Assembly (NCBI RefSeq): GCF_001425085.1
Contig: NZ_LMDN01000003.1
Span: 126,763-190,762 of the forward strand
Length of the DNA stretch: 64,000 bases
Direction of reading: 5' to 3'
Origin: Leifsonia sp. Root4
GTDB lineage: Bacteria; Actinomycetota; Actinomycetes; Actinomycetales; Microbacteriaceae
In this document: positions 59,290 to 64,000 of the stretch, in pieces
How the letters are laid out: every line of letters begins with the position of its first letter
Position numbering within the stretch: position 1 is the first letter of the stretch
Notes under the pieces: model-generated
What the model was told of the DNA's origin: nothing
What the model saw: the letters and a program-made list of their open reading frames with translations, nothing else
The model's database searches: none
Made by a program: the position numbers and the translations under genes

Positions 59290-60234
59290 GTGCACGCGAT
59301 CGGAATCGACATCGGCGGAACCAAGATCGCCGGCGCCCTCGTCGACGAATTCGGTGTGATCGTGAAGAGCGAACGCGTGCCGACTCCGGCCGGCGATCCG
59401 GCGCAGATCGAAGACGCGGTCGTGCAGATGGTGCAGAGCCTCTCCGCGGGGGAGCAGGTGGCCGCTGCCGGCATCGCCGCAGCCGGATTCATCGACGCCG
59501 CGCAGTCCACCGTGTATTACGCGCCGAACATCAACTGGCGCAACGAGCCGTTCCGGGCCAAGCTCGAGGCCCGCCTCGACCTCTCCGTCGTCATCGAGAA
59601 CGATGCGAACGCCGCGGGCTGGGCCGAGTTCCGCTACGGCGCGGGGCGCCTGTACAGCGACATGGTCACGCTCACGATCGGCACCGGTGTCGGTGGGGCC
59701 ATCGTCAGCGCCGACAAGCTCTTCCGCGGTGGATTCGGTGCGGGTGCCGAGCTCGGCCACATGCGCATCGTTCCAGAGGGTCTGCCCTGTGGCTGCGGCG
59801 CGCGCGGCTGCATCGAGCAGTACGGCTCCGGCCGCGCCCTGCTCCGCATGGCCAACGAGTACGCGGATGCCGGCGGCATCGGTCAGACGCTGGCCGATGT
59901 GCGTGCCGCCCGCGGTGAACTCCGCGGCGAGGACGTCGCCGCGCTCATCGCCGACGGCGACGGCGGCGCGTTGGCCGCGCTCCGCCAGCTCGGGCACTGG
60001 CTTGGCCAGGCCTGCGCGAGCCTCTCGGCCGTGCTCGACCCGCAGGTCTTCGTGTTCGGTGGCGGCGTCTCCAGCGCCGGCGAGTTGCTGCTCGACCCCA
60101 TCCGTTCCGCCTACTTCGACCACCTCCCGGCCCGCGGCTACCACCCGGAGCCCGAGTTCCTGGTTGCAGAGCTCGTCAACGATGCAGGAGTCGTCGGTGC
60201 GGCAGACCTCGCTAGGCTGAGTGCAGCTCAGTAA
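59290..60234 (+). CDS. glk: ROK family glucokinase
   Basis: A 314-residue glucose kinase. The ATP site AIGIDIGGTKIAGALVD opens the protein. VIENDANAAGWAEFRYGAG has the catalytic aspartate, and CGCGARGCIEQYGSG binds zinc in ROK kinases. No DNA-binding domain is present, so it is a kinase and not a ROK repressor. GTG 59290 is nine bases after AAAGG; the open frame upstream is unrelated. It is followed by an acyltransferase on the same strand. Confidence 0.94.
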   Translation: MHAIGIDIGGTKIAGALVDEFGVIVKSERVPTPAGDPAQIEDAVVQMVQSLSAGEQVAAAGIAAAGFIDAAQSTVYYAPNINWRNEPFRAKLEARLDLSVVIENDANAAGWAEFRYGAGRLYSDMVTLTIGTGVGGAIVSADKLFRGGFGAGAELGHMRIVPEGLPCGCGARGCIEQYGSGRALLRMANEYADAGGIGQTLADVRAARGELRGEDVAALIADGDGGALAALRQLGHWLGQACASLSAVLDPQVFVFGGGVSSAGELLLDPIRSAYFDHLPARGYHPEPEFLVAELVNDAGVVGAADLARLSAAQ

Positions 60235-60264
60235 GTCGGGCCTGAGGCGAAGGAGGCGGGTGCG

Positions 60265-60954
60265 GTGTTCTACTGGATCATGAAACACATCGTTGTCGGC
60301 CCGATTCTGCTGGCCCTGTTCCGGCCGTGGATCATCGGGCTCGAGAACGTGCCGAAGAACGGCGGGGCGATTCTCGCCTCCAACCACCTCTCCTTCATCG
60401 ACTCCATCTTCCTGCCGCTCGTCGTCGAACGCCGGATGGCTTTCCTCGCCAAGAGTGAGTACTTCACCGGCAAGGGGCTGAAGGGGTGGGCGACGAAGTT
60501 CTTCTTCACCGCAACCGGCCAGCTGCCCATCGACCGCTCGGGCGGCAAAGCATCGGAAGCCTCGCTCAACACCGGTCTGGCCGTTCTCGGCCGCGGTGAG
60601 CTGCTCGGCATCTATCCGGAGGGCACACGCAGCCCGGACGCGAAGATGTATCGGGGCCGCACCGGGGTCGCGCGCATGGTTCTCGAGGCCGGCGTCCCGA
60701 TCGTTCCCGTCGCCATGATCGACACCGAGAAGGTCATGCCGATCGGCAAACGACTACCCAAGATTCGACGCATCGGCATCATCATCGGAGAGCCCCTCGA
60801 CTTCAGTCGCTTCGAGGGAATGGAGGGCGACCGCTTCGTGTTGCGCTCCGTGACGGACGAGCTGATGTACGAACTGCGCGCCCTCAGCGGACAGGTCTAC
60901 GACGACGTCTACGCCAGCTCCGTCAAGGAGCAGCGGGCCACGCTTTCGCGCTAG
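60265..60954 (+). CDS. plsC: 1-acyl-sn-glycerol-3-phosphate acyltransferase
   Basis: 229 residues. HX4D is HLSFID, the second motif is GILLG-equivalent FFFTATGQLPIDRSGG, the acceptor motif is IYPEGTRSPDAKMY, and the last block is GVPIVPVAMI. It makes phosphatidic acid at the membrane. It follows glucokinase by 30 bases (GTG start with GAAGGAGG upstream) and precedes aroG. In mycobacteria a similar acyltransferase (Rv2182c) lies near aroG and pknL, the same neighbourhood as here. Confidence 0.93.
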   Translation: MFYWIMKHIVVGPILLALFRPWIIGLENVPKNGGAILASNHLSFIDSIFLPLVVERRMAFLAKSEYFTGKGLKGWATKFFFTATGQLPIDRSGGKASEASLNTGLAVLGRGELLGIYPEGTRSPDAKMYRGRTGVARMVLEAGVPIVPVAMIDTEKVMPIGKRLPKIRRIGIIIGEPLDFSRFEGMEGDRFVLRSVTDELMYELRALSGQVYDDVYASSVKEQRATLSR

Positions 60955-61039
60955 GCTGATTTTGCATTCGGCTGCCGTTCCCGGCGGCCGTTCATTCCGG
61001 TGTCGTCAGACGCCGCCTCGAGAAAACAGGAATAGTCCC

Positions 61040-62416
61040 GTGGTACAACCCACCGAACCGGTCGTTTTGGCAGATGCATCTGTGATTGCCGGTCTGGACT
61101 ATTGGCGTACGCTTCCCATCAAGCAGCAACCGGACTGGCAGGACCCCGAGGCGACAGCCGCGGCATCCGCCGAGCTGGCCGCAATGCCCCCTCTCGTCTT
61201 CGCCGGCGAGGTCGACCAGCTGCGCTCGCGTCTCGCGGCCGCGGCAAACGGTCAGGCATTCCTGCTGCAGGGTGGCGACTGTGCCGAGACCTTCGCAGGC
61301 GCGACGGCCGATCAGATCCGTGACCGCGTGAAGACCGTGCTGCAGATGGCCGTCGTTCTCACCTACGGCGCCTCCATGCCGGTCGTGAAGATGGGCCGCA
61401 TGGCCGGGCAGTTCGCGAAGCCCCGCTCGAGCGACAACGAGACCCGTGGCGACGTGACGCTGCCCGCCTACCGTGGCGACATCGTCAATGGCTACGACTT
61501 CACCCCCGAGTCGCGCCAGGCCGACCCCAAGCGCCTGATTCAGGGCTACCACACGGCCGCGTCGACGCTGAACCTGATCCGTGCGTTCACGCAGGGTGGA
61601 TTCGCCGACCTCCGCCAGGTGCACAGCTGGAACCAGGGCTTCGCCGCGAACCCGGCGAACCAGCGCTACGAGAAGCTGGCCAAGGAGATCGACCGCGCGA
61701 TCGGCTTCATGGCCGCGTGCGGTGCCGACTTCGACGAGCTCAAGCGCACCGAGTTCTACACCGGCCACGAGGGTCTGCTGATGGACTACGAGCGCCCTCT
61801 CACCCGGATCGACTCGCGCACGGGAACCCCGTACAACACGTCATCGCACTTCATCTGGATCGGTGAGCGCACCCGTGAGCTCGACGGCGCGCACGTCGAC
61901 TTCCTCAGCCGCGTCCGCAACCCGATCGGTGTCAAGCTCGGACCGAGCACCAGCACCGACGACATGCTGCGCCTGGTCGACAAGCTCGACCCGAACCGTG
62001 AGCCGGGTCGTCTGACCTTCATCACGCGCATGGGTGCAGGCAAGATCCGCGACGCACTGCCGCCGCTGCTCGAGGCGATCAAGGCCAGTGACGCTCTGCC
62101 GCTGTGGGTCACCGACCCGATGCACGGCAACGGCATCACCACGCCGAACGGCTACAAGACGCGTCGTTTCGACGACGTCGTCGACGAGGTCAAGGGCTTC
62201 TTCGAGGCGCACCGCGCCGTCGGCACCAACCCCGGCGGCATCCACGTCGAGCTCACCGGTGACGACGTCACCGAGTGCCTCGGTGGCAGCGAGCACATCG
62301 ACGAGGCGACCCTGGCGACGCGCTACGAGTCGCTCTGCGACCCGCGCCTGAACCACATGCAGTCGCTGGAGTTGGCGTTCCTCGTGGCGGAGGAGCTGGC
62401 TGCGGCCAAGCGCTGA
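61040..62416 (+). CDS. aroG: 3-deoxy-7-phosphoheptulonate synthase, class II
   Basis: A 458-residue enzyme for the first step of the shikimate pathway. Class II (plant-type) motifs are LLQGGDCAETFAGATADQIR, GRMAGQFAKPRSSDNETR, TEFYTGHEGLLMDYERPLTR, and WVTDPMHGNGITTPNGYKTR. Length is normal for the class. GTG 61040 begins the conserved part, with CAGGA nine to ten bases upstream; the frame upstream of it shows no similarity. A terminator with long arms follows. Confidence 0.96.
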   Translation: MVQPTEPVVLADASVIAGLDYWRTLPIKQQPDWQDPEATAAASAELAAMPPLVFAGEVDQLRSRLAAAANGQAFLLQGGDCAETFAGATADQIRDRVKTVLQMAVVLTYGASMPVVKMGRMAGQFAKPRSSDNETRGDVTLPAYRGDIVNGYDFTPESRQADPKRLIQGYHTAASTLNLIRAFTQGGFADLRQVHSWNQGFAANPANQRYEKLAKEIDRAIGFMAACGADFDELKRTEFYTGHEGLLMDYERPLTRIDSRTGTPYNTSSHFIWIGERTRELDGAHVDFLSRVRNPIGVKLGPSTSTDDMLRLVDKLDPNREPGRLTFITRMGAGKIRDALPPLLEAIKASDALPLWVTDPMHGNGITTPNGYKTRRFDDVVDEVKGFFEAHRAVGTNPGGIHVELTGDDVTECLGGSEHIDEATLATRYESLCDPRLNHMQSLELAFLVAEELAAAKR

Positions 62417-62438
62417 AGCGTTCGCAACTGAGAAGAAT

Positions 62439-62482
62439 GGATGCCGCGTCCCCTGTGGGGCGCGGCATCCGTCTTTGTGTTT
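62439..62482 (+). terminator. Terminator after aroG
   Basis: GGATGCCGCG and CGCGGCATCC arms enclose a bulged T and a CCCC/GGGG stem with a TGT loop, followed by GTCTTTGTGTTT. Both arms carry the GGATGCC motif. Confidence 0.85.
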
Positions 62483-62522
62483 CTGGTGGCGGGTGGCCTG
62501 GGCATGCTCCTCAGCTCAAACA

Positions 62523-62600
62523 ATGACGCCTTCAGTCGGACCCCGGAGTTCGAGATGGGGTTGCGTTCCCTTGCGGGTGGGGTCCAACTGAAGACGTCAT
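62523..62600 (-). repeat. 22-bp inverted repeat, probable terminator of the kinase gene
   Basis: Arms 62523-62544 and 62579-62600 match at 20 of 22 positions. On the minus-strand RNA the two differences become G-U pairs, giving an unbroken 22-bp stem with a 34-base loop followed by UUGUUUGAG. It lies 95 bases after the stop of the PASTA kinase gene. A small mobile element (MITE) is the alternative. Confidence 0.6.
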
Positions 62601-62694
62601 AACTCGACACCCCGCATACCCAGGCCGCCCTGTGCTCGTTTCACGGGGCTCGGTGAGAACTCCGTTGCGGGCGTCTGGGACTGAACGCTGGGCG

Positions 62695-64000
62695 CTAGAG
62701 GGTTACTTGGGCGGTGATGTGCACCGTGGAGTGGCGCTCGGCCTGGGTGCCGGCGACGGGATCGATCTCGACGACCTTGGCGAAGGGGAACAGCGGCTCG
62801 GGGAAGTTGTAGCTGACCTCGAACTCGGCGGCCTTCAGGGTGTCGATGGCCTCCTGCATGCCCATGCCGACCACGTCGGGGATCGCGACGAGGTCTGGGC
62901 CCTTGGAGATGGTGAGCACGATCGCGGAGCCAGGGCGGACGGGGCCCTCGTCCTGCGGGGCGGCCGAGATGACCGCTCCGTCCGGCACGTTCGAGTCGAA
63001 GACGGGGTCGGTGGTGACGGCATCCAGGTCGACGGCGTCGAGTGCGGCCGTGGCCTCGTCGACGGGGAGGCCGGCGACCTCGGGGATCGCGCCGGCCGAG
63101 ACGACGAGGGTCATCGCGGCGCCCTCTGGGGCGGTGGGGCCGACGGGGTTGCCATCGGCGTCGATGAGCGCGATGACGGCGCCTTGCGGCTGCTCGGTCG
63201 TGAACTGCACGTCGGCGGCGTCCGCGACGGCGAACCGCGCCAGCTGGGCGCGTGCGTCGGCCTCCTGGGCGCCGATGACGGCGGGCACGTCGAGGATCTC
63301 CGGTCCCGTGGAGAGGCAGAGCGTCACGGTGCTGCCGCGGGCGACCGAGGAGCCGATGGCCGGATCGGTGCTCGCAACGAGCTCAGGAGCAATGGTGGGG
63401 TGCGAGCAGCTCGCCGTGGCGTCGGCGACGGCGAATCCGGCCTCGTCGAGCTCGGCGGTCGCGGCGTCGGCGCTCTGATTGCTGACGTCGGGCACCGTGG
63501 ACCGCGAGCCGGGACCGGAGCCGAAGTACCACCCGGTTCCGGCGGCGAGCCCGGCGAGCAGAACGATCAGGGCGAACAGCCAGTAGCCGCGGCGCTTGCG
63601 TTTGGCGGCCGAGCTGCGCAGCAGTGCTGTGCTGTCTGCGGATGTCGCTTCGACCGGGCCGGTGCGGTGTCTGGCACTGCCGATGATCTGGGTTTCCGCG
63701 TCCGAGTCACCGGCGAAGTCGTCGGCTCCACCGGCGAGCACCATCGTCGGCGCGAGCGGGCTCGGCAACACGGTGGTTGCCGCGGTGGCACCTGCCTCTG
63801 CGGTGCCCGGCATCTCGGCGGCGATGAGCTGCAGCTGCTCGAGCATCGCGCTGGCGTCCCGCGGGCGACCCTCCGGGTCGCGGGCAGTCGCCCACAGCAC
63901 GAGCTCGTCGAGCTCGCGGGGGAGCCCGGGAACCTTGAGGCTCGGTGCCGGGACGGAGTCGTTGGCGTGCTGGTAGGCGATCTGCATCGGCGCCTCGCCG
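62695..64000 (-). CDS. pknL: PASTA-domain Ser/Thr protein kinase, C-terminal part
   Basis: The last 435 or so residues; the gene continues past the window end, where the frame is still open (GEAPMQIAYQH belongs to the kinase C-lobe). After the kinase end, an acidic linker is followed by a membrane helix (YWLFALIVLLAGLAAGTGWY) and four extracellular PASTA repeats, which bind muropeptides. The neighbourhood (aroG, an acyltransferase) matches pknL of mycobacteria and corynebacteria. It may phosphorylate the GarA homologue of this window, which is inference. Confidence 0.9.
   Translation of the reverse strand, partial: GEAPMQIAYQHANDSVPAPSLKVPGLPRELDELVLWATARDPEGRPRDASAMLEQLQLIAAEMPGTAEAGATAATTVLPSPLAPTMVLAGGADDFAGDSDAETQIIGSARHRTGPVEATSADSTALLRSSAAKRKRRGYWLFALIVLLAGLAAGTGWYFGSGPGSRSTVPDVSNQSADAATAELDEAGFAVADATASCSHPTIAPELVASTDPAIGSSVARGSTVTLCLSTGPEILDVPAVIGAQEADARAQLARFAVADAADVQFTTEQPQGAVIALIDADGNPVGPTAPEGAAMTLVVSAGAIPEVAGLPVDEATAALDAVDLDAVTTDPVFDSNVPDGAVISAAPQDEGPVRPGSAIVLTISKGPDLVAIPDVVGMGMQEAIDTLKAAEFEVSYNFPEPLFPFAKVVEIDPVAGTQAERHSTVHITAQVTL

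Noticed and set aside
62541-62560. tRNA T-arm-like GTTCGA in a stem
   Set aside because: No acceptor, D or anticodon arms surround it; it is part of the loop of the 22-bp inverted repeat.

Overview
The window is a 64 kb piece of a high-GC actinobacterial chromosome, most likely from the family Microbacteriaceae. The evidence is the strong GC bias at third codon positions, the GarA/FtsR/MerR gene group, pyruvate carboxylase, class II DAHP synthase next to a PASTA kinase, and dense intergenic repeats. I cannot name the genus. No rRNA, tRNA, prophage, insertion sequence or CRISPR array was seen.

Bases 1-11,700 hold mixed housekeeping and accessory genes: a DEAD-box helicase, a MmcQ/YjbR protein, an ABC-F ATPase with a leader peptide and an attenuator-like leader, a trimethylamine-monooxygenase-like enzyme, a lipoprotein and a secreted protein, a HAD phosphatase, a deazaflavin-type protein, a lytic-transglycosylase-like protein behind a consensus CRP/GlxR site, a VOC protein and a glutathione peroxidase.

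Bases 11,700-42,800 are a nearly complete flagellar locus. A minus-strand operon (flgN-flgK-flgL-fliW) faces fliA, flagellin and fliD-fliS-(fliT-like). Then follow flgB-flgC-fliE-fliF-fliG-fliH-fliI-fliJ-(NlpC/P60)-fliK-flgD-flgE, flbD-motA-motB, and fliM-fliN-fliO-fliP-fliQ-fliR-flhB-flhA-(degenerate flhF)-csrA. Four unrelated genes (DUF1254, DUF7144, a small repeat protein, DUF6325) sit between flgE and flbD. Five flagellar transcription units carry a closely matching sigma-28-type promoter (TWAC-N15-GCCGA), so the FliA encoded here probably controls them. The flagellin leader has a 5' hairpin with GGA in its loop and a second GGA in the Shine-Dalgarno sequence. With fliW and csrA in the same locus, this points to a FliW-CsrA switch on flagellin translation. 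No chemotaxis genes, flgM, flgF/flgG or fliL are present in the window.

Bases 42,800-64,000 hold central metabolism and cell-envelope genes: an LLM oxidoreductase, a long-form GAPDH, two 1-acylglycerol-phosphate acyltransferases, an S4-domain protein, a NUDIX hydrolase, a CDP-alcohol phosphatidyltransferase, GarA, FtsR and a second MerR regulator, two ParA/MinD-type ATPases on either side of pyruvate carboxylase, peptide deformylase, an acyl-CoA ligase, ROK glucokinase, class II DAHP synthase, and the C-terminal part of a PASTA Ser/Thr kinase cut by the window end. Clusters of short dispersed repeats lie at 3' ends and between convergent genes, and the short motif GGATGCC/GGCATCC is strikingly frequent throughout.
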